This document shows positions 1 to 8,915 of a stretch of 64,000 nt of DNA, in pieces. The position numbers and the translations under genes were made by a program. Origin of the DNA: Alcanivorax sp. (GTDB lineage: Bacteria; Pseudomonadota; Gammaproteobacteria; Pseudomonadales; Alcanivoracaceae); the NCBI GenBank assembly GCA_017794945.1, contig CP051239.1:1850692-1914691 (forward strand), written 5' to 3'. The notes under the pieces were generated by a model. That model worked only from the letters and a program-made list of their open reading frames with translations, searched no databases and was not told the origin of the DNA. Every line of letters starts with the position of its first letter. Positions within the stretch are counted from its first letter, which is position 1.

Positions 1-111
1 GGCGCCGGCTTCAGTGGCGTCAGCCGGCGCCGGGCCCGCCAGCAGGCCCGGGATCTCAAGCGTTTCAAACGGAACTGGATTCAGTTCCAGGAGAAGCCGC
101 CGCTCCGTTAG
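1..111 (+). CDS. 3' end of an unidentified CDS
   Basis: An open frame runs from base 1 to a TAG at 109-111 and encodes 36 residues rich in arginine, ending QFQEKPPLR. It converges on the leftward glycosyltransferase with only 3 bp between stop codons, as expected for a true gene end. The basic RD-LKRF-RNW pattern is reminiscent of the C-terminus of LPS core kinases of the WaaP/InaA type, which would suit the LPS neighbourhood. The fragment is too short to assign, and that guess is weak. Confidence 0.5.
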   Translation, partial: GAGFSGVSRRRARQQARDLKRFKRNWIQFQEKPPLR

Positions 112-114
112 CGG

Positions 115-1212
115 TTACAGCCGGCCGTCGCCGCCTTCCATCAGAGAACGGAAGCGGGCGTGGTAGCTTTCGATGCTGAACGACTCATTGAAGATGCGGT
201 ATTGCTCGCGGCGGGTGTCTTCCAGCTGTTCCGGAGTGGCGCTGCCCAGATAGTCCAGCACCGTTTTCACCGCCTCCGTGCTTTCTTTTTCAAACAGCCA
301 GCGTTGATCCCGCAGAATTTCCGGAATGCCGCCCACCGGGGTGCCGTAGCCGGGGACCCCGGCGGCGATCGCTTCCAGCATGGCGATGGGCAGGCCCTCG
401 CGCAGTGACGGCATGATGAAGGCGTCGAACGCGGACACATAACGATAGGCGTTCTTGCGGCCGCCGGCGAAAATAAGCCGGTCCGCCAGATCGTGTTGTT
501 TGGCCGCCTCGCGCATTTCGTCGAGCAGTTCACCGTCCCCGATCACCACCACATGGGGCGGGTTGTCCATCTGGCGCATGGCCTCGATCAGATACTTGTG
601 GCCTTTTACCGGGCGCATGCGTCCCACCGTGCCGATCACTCTCGGCGCGTCCACCGGCACGCCCAGGTCGCGGCGCGCCTGTTCCCGGTCGAGCAGGTTG
701 TCGCGGACAATCTTTTCGTTCACGGAGTTGGGAATCGCCACCACTTCGTCCGGCGCGAAACCGCGCTGCAGCATGTCCTGGCGCACCGCCTCGGAACAGG
801 CGGCGAACTTCCAGTCTCGCATCAGCAGTTTGGCGAACAGGCGCCGGCGCGGGCGCTTGAACTCGCCCATGTTGTGCACCACCGAGATCTTGCGCACGCC
901 GGGCAGGAACAGGCCGCACCAGGCCACGAACACCGAGGGCTTCATGCGGTGGGTGATGATCACATCCGGTTTATCGCGGCGCAGCTGGCGCAGCACCTTA
1001 AGCACCGCCGAAGGGCGGATGCGTTTGATGTCCGACTTGCTGAAATTGAACGCCACCGTCTCGCAGCCGAGCCGTTCGCCCAGGTTGCCGGCCTCGCCGT
1101 GGAAGATATAAAAGCTGCGTTCGTGGCCGTGGGCGGCGCGGATCACTTCCTCGAACAGATCCACGCCTTCCACGGTGTCATTGCGGTATTTGCATACCTG
1201 AACCACTTTCAT
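115..1212 (-). CDS. glycosyltransferase, GT4 type (GT-B fold)
   Basis: The product is 365 aa, the usual length for a cytoplasmic retaining GT-B glycosyltransferase. The N-terminal half is a Rossmann-like acceptor domain starting MKVVQVCKYRND. The C-terminal half carries the donor-site hallmarks: IGTVGRMRPVKGHKYLIEA, then FIMPSLREGLPIAMLEAIAAG with the EX7E-type pair that binds nucleotide-sugar. It probably adds a sugar to LPS core or a surface glycan on the inner face of the membrane. It is last in a leftward run with the two ligase-like genes and the acyltransferase, and its start overlaps the upstream ligase by 35 bp, so the genes are likely co-transcribed. The sugar and acceptor cannot be read from sequence. 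Confidence 0.88.
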   Translation of the reverse strand: MKVVQVCKYRNDTVEGVDLFEEVIRAAHGHERSFYIFHGEAGNLGERLGCETVAFNFSKSDIKRIRPSAVLKVLRQLRRDKPDVIITHRMKPSVFVAWCGLFLPGVRKISVVHNMGEFKRPRRRLFAKLLMRDWKFAACSEAVRQDMLQRGFAPDEVVAIPNSVNEKIVRDNLLDREQARRDLGVPVDAPRVIGTVGRMRPVKGHKYLIEAMRQMDNPPHVVVIGDGELLDEMREAAKQHDLADRLIFAGGRKNAYRYVSAFDAFIMPSLREGLPIAMLEAIAAGVPGYGTPVGGIPEILRDQRWLFEKESTEAVKTVLDYLGSATPEQLEDTRREQYRIFNESFSIESYHARFRSLMEGGDGRL

Positions 1213-2428
1213 CGCGTGTCTCCTGTTGTCTCACATAGGCGACCAGCAGTGCCATGGGAATCCACACGCTGGGCCAGTTATACATAAACGGCGTATAGGG
1301 ATGGATGCCGTCGAACAGCACCGCGCTGAAGCCGGTGGCCATCGCCGCCGCCAGCACGCAGACGCGCTGCGGGTAGGCGCGCCAGCCGCGCCACAGCGCC
1401 GGCGCCCACAGCATCACCCACAGCCCCAGACCCAGAAAGCCGATGTGGTAAAGCAGCGACAGGAAATAGTTGTGCGGATGGTCCTGCACCACCGGCTCGC
1501 CGTCGACCACGATGTGCAGCTCGCGGGTTTCGTTGGCCATGCCGTGGCCCGTCACCGGCGCTTCCAGGATCATCTCCCAGGTGGCGGACCAAAGCTGCGG
1601 GCGCTGGCTGGTGCCCCGTTCGGTGATCACTTCCGGGTTCAGGGCGAGCGCCGCGGCGGCGACCAGTGCCACCGCCACCAGCGGCAACAGCAGCCGGCGT
1701 TTCATGTTGATGATCGGCAGCGCCATGCAGCCCACCGCCAGCGCCACCAGGGTGGAGCGGCGCTGGTTGGCGGCCAGATAAATGAGCAGCGCCAGGGTGA
1801 TCAGATAGGGGGCGACGCGCACCAGACGGCCGGGCGGCAGTTGCCGGCTGGCGAAGAAGGCGAAGAACGGCAGCGTGATGCAGTACATGCTGGCGTACAG
1901 CTGGTTGGTGTCGAGTACCAGCCAGGGGCGGATTTTGAACACCTCGAATACGCCGTAGAGCTGCGAGCTGAACGGCCGGTCGACGATGAAATAATAGGCG
2001 AAGAAATCCACCAGCGCGGCCAGCGCGGCGGCCCCGGTGCCGATCAGCAGGGCGCCCCAGAACGCGCGCGGGTAGCGTTGCACGGCCAGCTCCACGAACG
2101 CGAACAGGGTGAAAATTTCAATCAAGGCGCGCCCGAAGCGGCTCGGGTTGGGCGCCGGCCCGAAGAACGTGGAGAAGGTGGCGTAGAACAGAAATACCAG
2201 CAGCCAGCCGTGCCGTTTCAGCAGCGCCAGCGGCTGGTGCCGGGACGCCACCGCCACATAGATCAGCGCCGGCAGAAAGAACACCGCGTCCAGAGCGTTC
2301 ATCAAACCGGTGCGGGATGGGAACACCAGCAACCCGGAGAACATCATGCAAAAGCACAGCGTCAGCCAGCCACGGAACAGCATGGGGGCGGGGGGTGCGG
2401 AATCGGGGACGGAGCGGGGTCGGGTCAT
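1178..2428 (-). CDS. O-antigen ligase / Wzy_C-family membrane protein (copy 1)
   Basis: This 416-aa polytopic inner-membrane protein has about 10-12 hydrophobic segments and one large periplasmic loop before the last helices. In that loop the GHGMANETRE and DHPHNYFLSLLYHIGFLG motifs are the signature of WaaL/Wzy_C proteins, with the conserved H-N in HPHN. Such enzymes move undecaprenyl-linked glycan onto lipid A-core, or polymerise or attach other glycans. It overlaps lpxL-like DNA upstream by 4 bp (ATGA) and the glycosyltransferase downstream, so translation is probably coupled. A second, divergent family member lies on the other side of the acyltransferase. Confidence 0.85.
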   Translation of the reverse strand: MTRPRSVPDSAPPAPMLFRGWLTLCFCMMFSGLLVFPSRTGLMNALDAVFFLPALIYVAVASRHQPLALLKRHGWLLVFLFYATFSTFFGPAPNPSRFGRALIEIFTLFAFVELAVQRYPRAFWGALLIGTGAAALAALVDFFAYYFIVDRPFSSQLYGVFEVFKIRPWLVLDTNQLYASMYCITLPFFAFFASRQLPPGRLVRVAPYLITLALLIYLAANQRRSTLVALAVGCMALPIINMKRRLLLPLVAVALVAAAALALNPEVITERGTSQRPQLWSATWEMILEAPVTGHGMANETRELHIVVDGEPVVQDHPHNYFLSLLYHIGFLGLGLWVMLWAPALWRGWRAYPQRVCVLAAAMATGFSAVLFDGIHPYTPFMYNWPSVWIPMALLVAYVRQQETRDESGSGMQIPQ

Positions 2429-3342
2429 CGGTACGGATGGTCCTGGCCGGGCGGTTGGTGTTTGAAGCGCTTATGCACCCAGAGATACTGCTCCGGGTGC
2501 TTGCGCACATAGCTCTCGATGGTGCGGTTGATGCGGGCGGTGTCCGCCTCGTCGTCGCCGCAGGGAAAGTCCTCCAGCGGCGCGCCGAACTCGATCTCAT
2601 AGCGGCCGCCGGGCAGGCGGTAGTGGGCACAGGGAATCACCTTGGCCCTGCCCATGCGCGCGATCCGGCTGGTGGCGGTGATGGTGGCCGCCGGCACGCC
2701 GAAGAACGGCACGAACACCGCGTGGGCGGTGCCGTAATCCTGATCCGGCGCGTACCAGACCACCTCGCCCTGGCGCAGCAGGCGCACCGTCTGGCGGATG
2801 TCGTTGCGGTCCACGGAATGGTTGACCCAGGCGCCGCGGCCCTTGGTGATCAGATGATCGAGCAGGGGGTTGTCGTTGGGACGGTATACCACGCTGAAAC
2901 GGAAGAACTTGCCGAGCAGGCGGCTGCCCACGTCGATGCTGTTGAAGTGCATGCCCAGCAGCATCACCCCATGCCCCTCGCGGCGGGCGCTTTCCAGATG
3001 CTCCAGGCCGCTCACCGTGAGCCGCTTGTCCAGGTCGATGCGCTGGTTATGGAAGGCGCCGGCCATTTCCAGAATCGCCTCGCCGGTGCTGATCATGACG
3101 CGGCGGGCCAGGGCCTCACGCTCCTGCTCGGAAAGCTCCGGAAAGCACAGCCGCAGGTTGGTGAGCGCCACCCGCCGGCGCGAGGCGGCCAGGTACCAGG
3201 CCAGGCGGCCAACGCCGCGGCCGGCGGCGAGAAGCCAGTCCCAGGGCAGCTGGCCGATCAGCCAGAACAGGGCCAGGCCCAGACGGGTCGGCCACAGGCG
3301 CGGGTCGGACGGTGAGACCGGGCGGTGTTGGCGCTTTCCCAT
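2425..3342 (-). CDS. lipid A late acyltransferase, LpxL/HtrB family
   Basis: The 305-aa protein has an N-terminal hydrophobic anchor (LFWLIGQLPWDWLLAAGRGVG trimmed by neighbours) followed by an acyltransferase domain with the family HX4D catalytic box, HFNSID at about residue 133. Further family marks are YRPNDNPLLD and WYAPDQDYG. LpxL-type enzymes transfer an acyl chain from acyl-ACP to Kdo2-lipid IVA on the cytoplasmic face of the inner membrane. Length matches the family. The gene sits between two O-antigen-ligase-like genes with 7 bp upstream and a 4-bp overlap downstream, so this is an LPS operon. Whether it acts as LpxL, LpxM or LpxP is not resolvable. Confidence 0.9.
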   Translation of the reverse strand: MGKRQHRPVSPSDPRLWPTRLGLALFWLIGQLPWDWLLAAGRGVGRLAWYLAASRRRVALTNLRLCFPELSEQEREALARRVMISTGEAILEMAGAFHNQRIDLDKRLTVSGLEHLESARREGHGVMLLGMHFNSIDVGSRLLGKFFRFSVVYRPNDNPLLDHLITKGRGAWVNHSVDRNDIRQTVRLLRQGEVVWYAPDQDYGTAHAVFVPFFGVPAATITATSRIARMGRAKVIPCAHYRLPGGRYEIEFGAPLEDFPCGDDEADTARINRTIESYVRKHPEQYLWVHKRFKHQPPGQDHPYR

Positions 3343-3349
3343 GGCGCGG

Positions 3350-4528
3350 TCAGCCCTGACCGGCGCGGACCGGCCGGCGCATGGTGTCGCGGTTGCTGAG
3401 GCTGGCCAGCATCAGCGCCAGGGGCAGCCACAGGCACATCCAGCTGGGGTGGAACGGCACCAGCAGGTAGGCGCCGGCGCTCAGCATGGTGAGCAGGCCG
3501 GGCAGCAAGGCGACCAGGAACACCGCGCCTTCGCGCTGCTCCTGGCCAGCGTCCGGCAGCCGCCATGCGGGCACCGCCCAGGCGGCGATGAACAGCGCCA
3601 GCCCGATCAGGCCGGTGCTGTGCACCACCGCCAGCAGCACGTTGTTGGGGTGCGGCAGAACCCGCAGGCCCTCCGGGATCGAAACCAGCAGGGAGTCGCC
3701 GCCCTCCTGGCTGAGCCCGTTGCCGAACAGCGGGTGGCTGAAATACATGCCGGCCTGGCGCAGCACCTCGAAGTCCAGCGCCAGGTAGAGCGCCACCGCC
3801 CCGGCCAGGGCGGCCAGCAGCCGCTGTTGATAGCGCAGCAGCACCCAGCCCAGGGCCAGCACCAGCAGCATGGCGCCGGATTGCCAGTGCACCGCCACCA
3901 GGAAGGTGAAACCGACCAGAGCGCCGGCACCGCGACGGGCGCCCTTGGGGGTGAAGCCCTCGTCCAGGGTCTGGGCGAGCAGAATGAACGACGGCGCCAC
4001 CAGCGCCATGGTGCCGAGCAGCGGCCCCGGCTGGGGCAGGTTGAAGATCAGGCTGGCGGGCTGGCTGAACAGCGGGCTGGTGAGCGGCTGAATGGTGTAA
4101 TAGCTGACCATGATCACCGCCAGCACCACCATGGCGGTCATGGCGCCGTTGGCCAGCGCCTGTTTCAGAGTGTGGCGGTAGTACAGATGCACCCAGCGGA
4201 GAAGCCCCACCAGGATGATGATTTCCACGGCGGCGCGGATGGTCCGCGAACCGTTGGCGTCCTCGGCCCAGACCATGGTCAGCAGGGTCCAGCCCAGAAA
4301 GGCGTACAACGGCACCAGCCAGGGGTCCAGCAGCAGCCGCCGGTCGCCGCTTACCAGGGCGCGGGTCAGCAGCGTCAGCGAGGGCAGAAAGAACAGGACG
4401 TCCACCACGTTGAGCAGCGCCACCCGCGAGTGGAACAGGAAGGGCCCGGTGAACATGACCGCGAAAGAGACCGTCAGCCACAGTCTCAGCCACCTTCCCT
4501 GCAGTGCGTTGTGGCGCAAAGCCGTCAT
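3350..4528 (-). CDS. O-antigen ligase / Wzy_C-family membrane protein (copy 2)
   Basis: This 392-aa multi-span protein resembles copy 1 in topology. It shares its N-terminal pattern: W-RLWLTVSFAVMFTGPFLF, then NVVDVLFFLPSL. A periplasmic loop holds HPLFGNGLSQEGGDS and LPHPNNVLLAVVHSTGLIGL, the HPN box of the WaaL/Wzy_C fold. It is the first gene of the leftward LPS group and is divergent from hldE across 161 bp. Two such proteins around one acyltransferase suggest different glycan substrates, for example an O-antigen ligase plus a polymerase or protein ligase; sequence alone does not separate these. Confidence 0.83.
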   Translation of the reverse strand: MTALRHNALQGRWLRLWLTVSFAVMFTGPFLFHSRVALLNVVDVLFFLPSLTLLTRALVSGDRRLLLDPWLVPLYAFLGWTLLTMVWAEDANGSRTIRAAVEIIILVGLLRWVHLYYRHTLKQALANGAMTAMVVLAVIMVSYYTIQPLTSPLFSQPASLIFNLPQPGPLLGTMALVAPSFILLAQTLDEGFTPKGARRGAGALVGFTFLVAVHWQSGAMLLVLALGWVLLRYQQRLLAALAGAVALYLALDFEVLRQAGMYFSHPLFGNGLSQEGGDSLLVSIPEGLRVLPHPNNVLLAVVHSTGLIGLALFIAAWAVPAWRLPDAGQEQREGAVFLVALLPGLLTMLSAGAYLLVPFHPSWMCLWLPLALMLASLSNRDTMRRPVRAGQG

Positions 4529-4689
4529 AGAATTATGTCCTGTCTCGAATCGTATTCGCGCCGGTGGGGGCCCTGGTCCGGCCGCGCCCGCCCGGCAAGC
4601 GGCAAAGTGTACTCAGCGGGGCTGCTCGCATCCACCGCTATGCTACACTGCGCGCCTGTTCGAGGCTCCCCGTGGCGCAGGAGTAGGTG

Positions 4690-6117
4690 ATGCACAACCC
4701 GCGAATTCCCCCCTTTGGCCAGGCCCGTGTGCTGGTCGCCGGCGACGTGATGCTGGACCGTTATTGGCACGGCCCGACCGGACGTATCTCTCCGGAGGCC
4801 CCGGTGCCGGTGGTGCGCGTCACCGAACTGGAGGACCGCCCCGGCGGCGCCGCCAACGTGGCGCTCAACATGGCCGCCCTGGGAGCCCGGGCGGAGCTGG
4901 TGGGGCTCACCGGCCAGGATGAGGCCGCTGGCATTCTCGAGCAACGCCTGGGCGCCGCCGATGTGCTGTGCGACTTCCAGAAAGTGACCGGGCTGCCCAC
5001 CATCACCAAGCTGCGCGTGATCAGCCGCCAGCAGCAACTGCTGCGGTTGGATTTCGAGGAATCCTTCCAGGACCAGGACCCGGCACCCTTCGCCGAGAAG
5101 GTGAAAGCCCGGCTGGCCGGCTGCGGCGCCCTGGTGCTGTCCGATTACGCCAAGGGCGCCCTGCGCGATTGCCCCGGGCTCATCGCGCTGGCCCGCGAGG
5201 CCGGCGTACCGGTGCTGGTGGACCCCAAGGGCAGCGACTTCAGCCGCTACCGGGGCGCCACCCTGCTGACCCCCAATCTGGCCGAGTTCGAGGCGGTGGT
5301 GGGGCCGGTACCGGACGAGAAGACACTATTGGAGAAAGGCCAGGCGCTGATGGCCGAGCTGGACCTGGGCGCCCTGCTGATTACCCGCAGTGAGCGGGGC
5401 ATGACCCTGCTGCGCGCCGGCCAGCCGGAACTGCACCTGCCGGCCCACGCCCGCGAGGTGTTCGACGTCACCGGCGCCGGCGACACCGTGATCTCCACCC
5501 TGGCGGTTTCCCTGGCCGCCGGCGCCGACCTGCCGGAGGCGGTGGTGCTGGCCAATATCGCCGCCGGCATTGTGGTCGGCAAGCTGGGCACGGCGGTGGT
5601 GTCCGCCCCGGAGCTGCGCCGCGCGGTACACCATGCCGGCGGCCCGGGCCGAGGCGCGATGACCGAGGAGCAGTTGCTGATCGCCATTGAGGACGCGCGC
5701 GCCCAGGGCGAGAAAATCGTGTTCACCAACGGCTGCTTCGACATCATTCACGCCGGCCATGTGGGCTATCTGGATTCCGCCCGCCGCCTGGGCGACCGGC
5801 TGGTGCTGGCGGTCAACAGCGATGACTCGATCCGCCGGCTCAAGGGGCCGGGCCGCCCGATCAACTCCCTGGAGCGCCGCATGGCGGTGCTGGCGGCCCT
5901 GGAGGCGGTGGATTACGTGGTCGCCTTCGACACCGACACGCCGGAGCCGCTGCTGGAAAAGGTGCGCCCGGACATTCTCGTCAAAGGCGGCGACTACAGC
6001 GTCGACCAGGTGGTGGGCGCGGACATCGTCAAGCGCCACGGCGGCCGCGTGGAAGTGCTCGATTTCGTCGAGAACATTTCCACCACCCACATCGTGCAAA
6101 AGATTCGCTCCGAATAG
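4690..6117 (+). CDS. hldE: bifunctional heptose-7-phosphate kinase / heptose-1-phosphate adenylyltransferase HldE
   Basis: The 475-aa protein fuses two enzymes of ADP-L-glycero-D-manno-heptose synthesis for LPS inner core. Residues 1 to about 320 form a PfkB/ribokinase kinase with the [10 protein letters not shown] anion-hole box. The C-terminal 150 residues are a cytidylyltransferase-fold domain with [17 protein letters not shown] and VAVNSDDS-type motifs, ending [13 protein letters not shown]. Length equals E. coli HldE (about 477 aa). An ATG at 4690 has AGGAG at 4679-4683 with normal spacing; an in-frame GTG at 4687 is too close to it. It is divergent from the LPS operon and functionally linked to it. 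Confidence 0.97.
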   Translation: MHNPRIPPFGQARVLVAGDVMLDRYWHGPTGRISPEAPVPVVRVTELEDRPGGAANVALNMAALGARAELVGLTGQDEAAGILEQRLGAADVLCDFQKVTGLPTITKLRVISRQQQLLRLDFEESFQDQDPAPFAEKVKARLAGCGALVLSDYAKGALRDCPGLIALAREAGVPVLVDPKGSDFSRYRGATLLTPNLAEFEAVVGPVPDEKTLLEKGQALMAELDLGALLITRSERGMTLLRAGQPELHLPAHAREVFDVTGAGDTVISTLAVSLAAGADLPEAVVLANIAAGIVVGKLGTAVVSAPELRRAVHHAGGPGRGAMTEEQLLIAIEDARAQGEKIVFTNGCFDIIHAGHVGYLDSARRLGDRLVLAVNSDDSIRRLKGPGRPINSLERRMAVLAALEAVDYVVAFDTDTPEPLLEKVRPDILVKGGDYSVDQVVGADIVKRHGGRVEVLDFVENISTTHIVQKIRSE

Positions 6118-6137
6118 CATCGCGCTTCGAAAGCGGC

Positions 6138-6233
6138 GTAGGTCGGGTTAGCGCAGCGTAACCCGACAATAAGCCCGGCAGCGGGCATCCAACGCCGAAC
6201 GTCGGCTTTCGCCTGCGGCTCAACCCGACCTAC
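6138..6233. repeat. YRGTCGGGTT-type intergenic inverted repeat
   Basis: A 96-bp palindromic element lies between convergent hldE and the AraC gene. Its ends GTAGGTCGGGTT (6138-6149) and AACCCGACCTAC (6222-6233) are exact inverted repeats. The first 30 bases contain an inner hairpin, GTCGGGTTA-GCGCAGCG-TAACCCGAC (6142-6167). Elements of this form are widespread in proteobacterial intergenic DNA and can act as bidirectional terminators or mRNA-end stabilisers. No coding potential was seen. Confidence 0.8.
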
Positions 6234-6239
6234 AGGGAG

Positions 6240-7247
6240 TTACAGAGAGCGCCGATACTTCGCCGGAGTCTGCCCGGTCCAGCGCTCGAACGCGCGGATG
6301 AAGGCCGCCGGCTCGCTGTAGCCGAGCAGGCCGGCGATTTCTTCCACGCTGCGTGACGAATCCGCCAGGTAGCCGCGCGCCTTTTCCAGCCGTACCCCGT
6401 CGAGAATCTTCTGATAGCTGCGCCCGGCGTCGCCGAGCCGGCGGCGGAAGCTGCGCTCGGGCATGTCGAAGGTGGCGGCGGCCCGGTCGGCGCCGGGGAA
6501 CTCACCGATGAACAACTCCAGATAGGCCGCCACGCGCTCCGGCAGGCCCTCCGGGGCCTCCGCCTGGCGCCGTGCCAGCAGGGCGTCGCACTGGTTCTGG
6601 TACATCTCCTGGGCGGTGCGGTTGTAGCCGGGCAGCGGCTGGGCCATGTCCTGGTTGCGAATGATTGCCTGGCACCAGGGCTGGTCGAATTTCACCGGCG
6701 CCCGGTAAAAATCTTCGTAAATGGACGCTTCGGCGGGTTTGGGGAACGGCAGCCACACTTCCAGCGGCGCCAGGTTGAGGCCCAGCTGGGTCTGGATTTC
6801 GTTGACCAGATTGAAGGTGCCGGTCATGTCCCGGTCGATCAGGATGCGCCGCACGCTGTCCGGCAGCGGCACCGGCTCCAGGATCAATTTGGTGGTGTCC
6901 TCGCCGGGCACCAGCGACAGCTTGCCGTAGAGATAGGTGAGCGCCTGGTAACGGACGCCGATCTGGAAGCCCTGGAAGGCGGTGCGGCTGGTCATCAGCA
7001 GCATGGTCAGCGGCCCGTAGCCGGCCAGCCCGAAGCGCTTGCCCATCTCAAAGCCGAACAGCGGGTCGCCGGCCAGCGGCAGCAGCTCGGTGAGCACCGC
7101 CAGCTCCCGGTCGCGCTCGATTTCCCCATTGGGGTCCAGCCGCTCCGGCTCCAGCCCGTGGCGGGCCAGCACCGGGGCGCAGTCCACGCCCCGCTCTTCG
7201 AGCACATCCACGGTGGACATCAGGGCAAGAATGGAACGCAGGGGCAT
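6240..7247 (-). CDS. AraC family transcriptional regulator (arabinose-binding-like N-domain)
   Basis: The 335-aa regulator starts MPLRSILALMSTVDVLEERG. An upstream in-frame extension to 7379 would run almost to the divergent monooxygenase start, so the ATG at 7247 is preferred. Residues 20-200 match the ligand-binding domain of the OruR/ArgR-like AraC group. The C-terminus has two helix-turn-helix motifs: RAAATFDMPERSFRRRLGDAG, then SVEEIAGLLGYSEPAAFIRAF and WTGQTPAKYRRSL. It is transcribed away from the BVMO at 7381 across 133 bp, so it most likely controls that gene in response to a substrate or intermediate. The inducer is unknown. Confidence 0.9.
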   Translation of the reverse strand: MPLRSILALMSTVDVLEERGVDCAPVLARHGLEPERLDPNGEIERDRELAVLTELLPLAGDPLFGFEMGKRFGLAGYGPLTMLLMTSRTAFQGFQIGVRYQALTYLYGKLSLVPGEDTTKLILEPVPLPDSVRRILIDRDMTGTFNLVNEIQTQLGLNLAPLEVWLPFPKPAEASIYEDFYRAPVKFDQPWCQAIIRNQDMAQPLPGYNRTAQEMYQNQCDALLARRQAEAPEGLPERVAAYLELFIGEFPGADRAAATFDMPERSFRRRLGDAGRSYQKILDGVRLEKARGYLADSSRSVEEIAGLLGYSEPAAFIRAFERWTGQTPAKYRRSL

Positions 7248-7380
7248 GGGAAACGCCTTGGCCGGAATTATCAATTTTCCGGTCAGCTTAACACCTTTAT
7301 CCGGGGCCGGGACAAGGTAAAGTGCCGGGCAGTGATGACCAACAGGGTCCAAGACCGTGGTCGGTAATAGGGAGAACAAG

Positions 7381-8898
7381 ATGAACAGTCGAGCGAAGGT
7401 CTATCAGTACGCACGGCCGGTGAAAGTGGCCATCGTGGGCGGCGGTTTCGGCGGCCTGTGCATGGCGATCAAACTGCGCGAAGCCGGCATCGAGGATTTC
7501 GTGCTGCTGGAGAAGGCCGAGCAGGTGGGCGGCACCTGGCGGGACAACAGCTACCCGGGTTGCGCCTGCGACGTGCAGTCGCACATGTATTCCTTTTCCT
7601 TCGAGGGTAACCCGGACTGGTCCGCGCGCTACAGCGGCTGGAAGGAGATTCAGGACTACATTCTGCGCACCACCGAGAAGCACGGCATCCAGGAAAAGAC
7701 CCGCTTCAACGCTGAAGTGTGCGGCGCCCATTTCGATCAGGACAAGGCACTCTGGACCCTGGATCTGAAAGACGGCAGCCAGGTGGTGTGCCAGCACTGG
7801 GTACTGGCCAGCGGCCCGCTGCACGTGCCGCAGATTCCCAACTTCCCCGGCCTGGACCGCTTCAAGGGCAAGGTCTTCCACTCGTCCCAGTGGGACCACG
7901 GCTACGACCTCACCGGCAAGAAGGTGGTGTCGGTGGGCACCGGCGCCAGTGCCATCCAGTACGTGCCGCAAATCGCCCCGGAGGTGGAGCGTCTCACCGT
8001 GGTGCAGCGCACCCCGGGCTGGATCATCCCCCGCGACGAGCGCACCTACTCCAAACTGACCAAGACCCTGTTCCGGCGCTTCCCGCTGCTGCGCAAGCTG
8101 CACCGGGTGCGGCTCTATTGGAGCAACGAATCCCGGGTGGTGCCGATCTTCCATCCGCGCCTGGCGGGCCTGCTGGAAAAAGTGGTCAAGCAGTTCATCC
8201 GTTTCCAGGTCAAGGACAAGGAAACCGCCCGCAAGCTGACCCCCAGCTACACCCTGGGCTGCAAGCGGATCATGATCTCCAACCGCTATTACCCGACCTT
8301 CAACCGTGACAACGTGGAGCTGTTCACCGAGGGCGTCAAGGAAGTGCGCGAGAACAGCATCGTGTTCACCGACGGCAGCGAACGGGAAATGGACTGCCTG
8401 ATCCTGGGCACCGGCTTTATCGTCGACCCGCGCATCTACATGAAGGATTTCCCGATCACCGGGCTGGAGGGTCGCAAGCTGCAGGACGACTGGGCGGACG
8501 CCTCCGAGGCCTATCTGGGCATCACCGTGGCGGGTTACCCGAACATGTTCCAGATGGTCGGCCCCAACACCGGCCTGGGCCATAACTCGATCATCTTCAT
8601 GATTGAGTGCCAGGCGGAATACATCCGCGACGCGATCCAGAAGCTGGACGCCAAGGGCGGCGACTACCTGGACGTGAAGCGCTCGGAGATGGACGCGTTC
8701 AACGACAAGCTCCAGGAGGATGTGTCCGGCACCGTCTGGCAGCAGGGCGGCTGCAGCAGCTGGTACCAGCAGGCGGACGGCAAGAACGTGGCAATCTGGC
8801 CCTACAGTACCTGGCGCTACTGGCTGAAAACGCGCCGCGTCGAGGACCGCGTCTACCGCTGGGAAAAGGTCCGCCAGGCGGAAAAAGCCGCCTCCTGA
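7381..8898 (+). CDS. flavin-containing monooxygenase, Baeyer-Villiger type (BVMO 1)
   Basis: The 505-aa protein uses FAD and NADPH to insert one oxygen atom into ketones, or to oxygenate related substrates. FAD-binding GxGxxG is at residues 20-25 (GGGFGG) and is followed by EQVGGTWRDNSYPGC. The BVMO fingerprint FxGxxxHxxxWD is intact at 161-172 (FKGKVFHSSQWD). The NADPH-binding GTGASAIQ follows. The start is an ATG with GGAGAA seven bases upstream; the longer in-frame extension from 7357 lacks a ribosome site. It is under the divergent AraC gene. It is related to BVMO 2 and more distant from BVMO 3. Substrate is unknown. Confidence 0.93.
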   Translation: MNSRAKVYQYARPVKVAIVGGGFGGLCMAIKLREAGIEDFVLLEKAEQVGGTWRDNSYPGCACDVQSHMYSFSFEGNPDWSARYSGWKEIQDYILRTTEKHGIQEKTRFNAEVCGAHFDQDKALWTLDLKDGSQVVCQHWVLASGPLHVPQIPNFPGLDRFKGKVFHSSQWDHGYDLTGKKVVSVGTGASAIQYVPQIAPEVERLTVVQRTPGWIIPRDERTYSKLTKTLFRRFPLLRKLHRVRLYWSNESRVVPIFHPRLAGLLEKVVKQFIRFQVKDKETARKLTPSYTLGCKRIMISNRYYPTFNRDNVELFTEGVKEVRENSIVFTDGSEREMDCLILGTGFIVDPRIYMKDFPITGLEGRKLQDDWADASEAYLGITVAGYPNMFQMVGPNTGLGHNSIIFMIECQAEYIRDAIQKLDAKGGDYLDVKRSEMDAFNDKLQEDVSGTVWQQGGCSSWYQQADGKNVAIWPYSTWRYWLKTRRVEDRVYRWEKVRQAEKAAS

Positions 8899-8915
8899 GC
8901 CTTCTGAAGCGGCCT

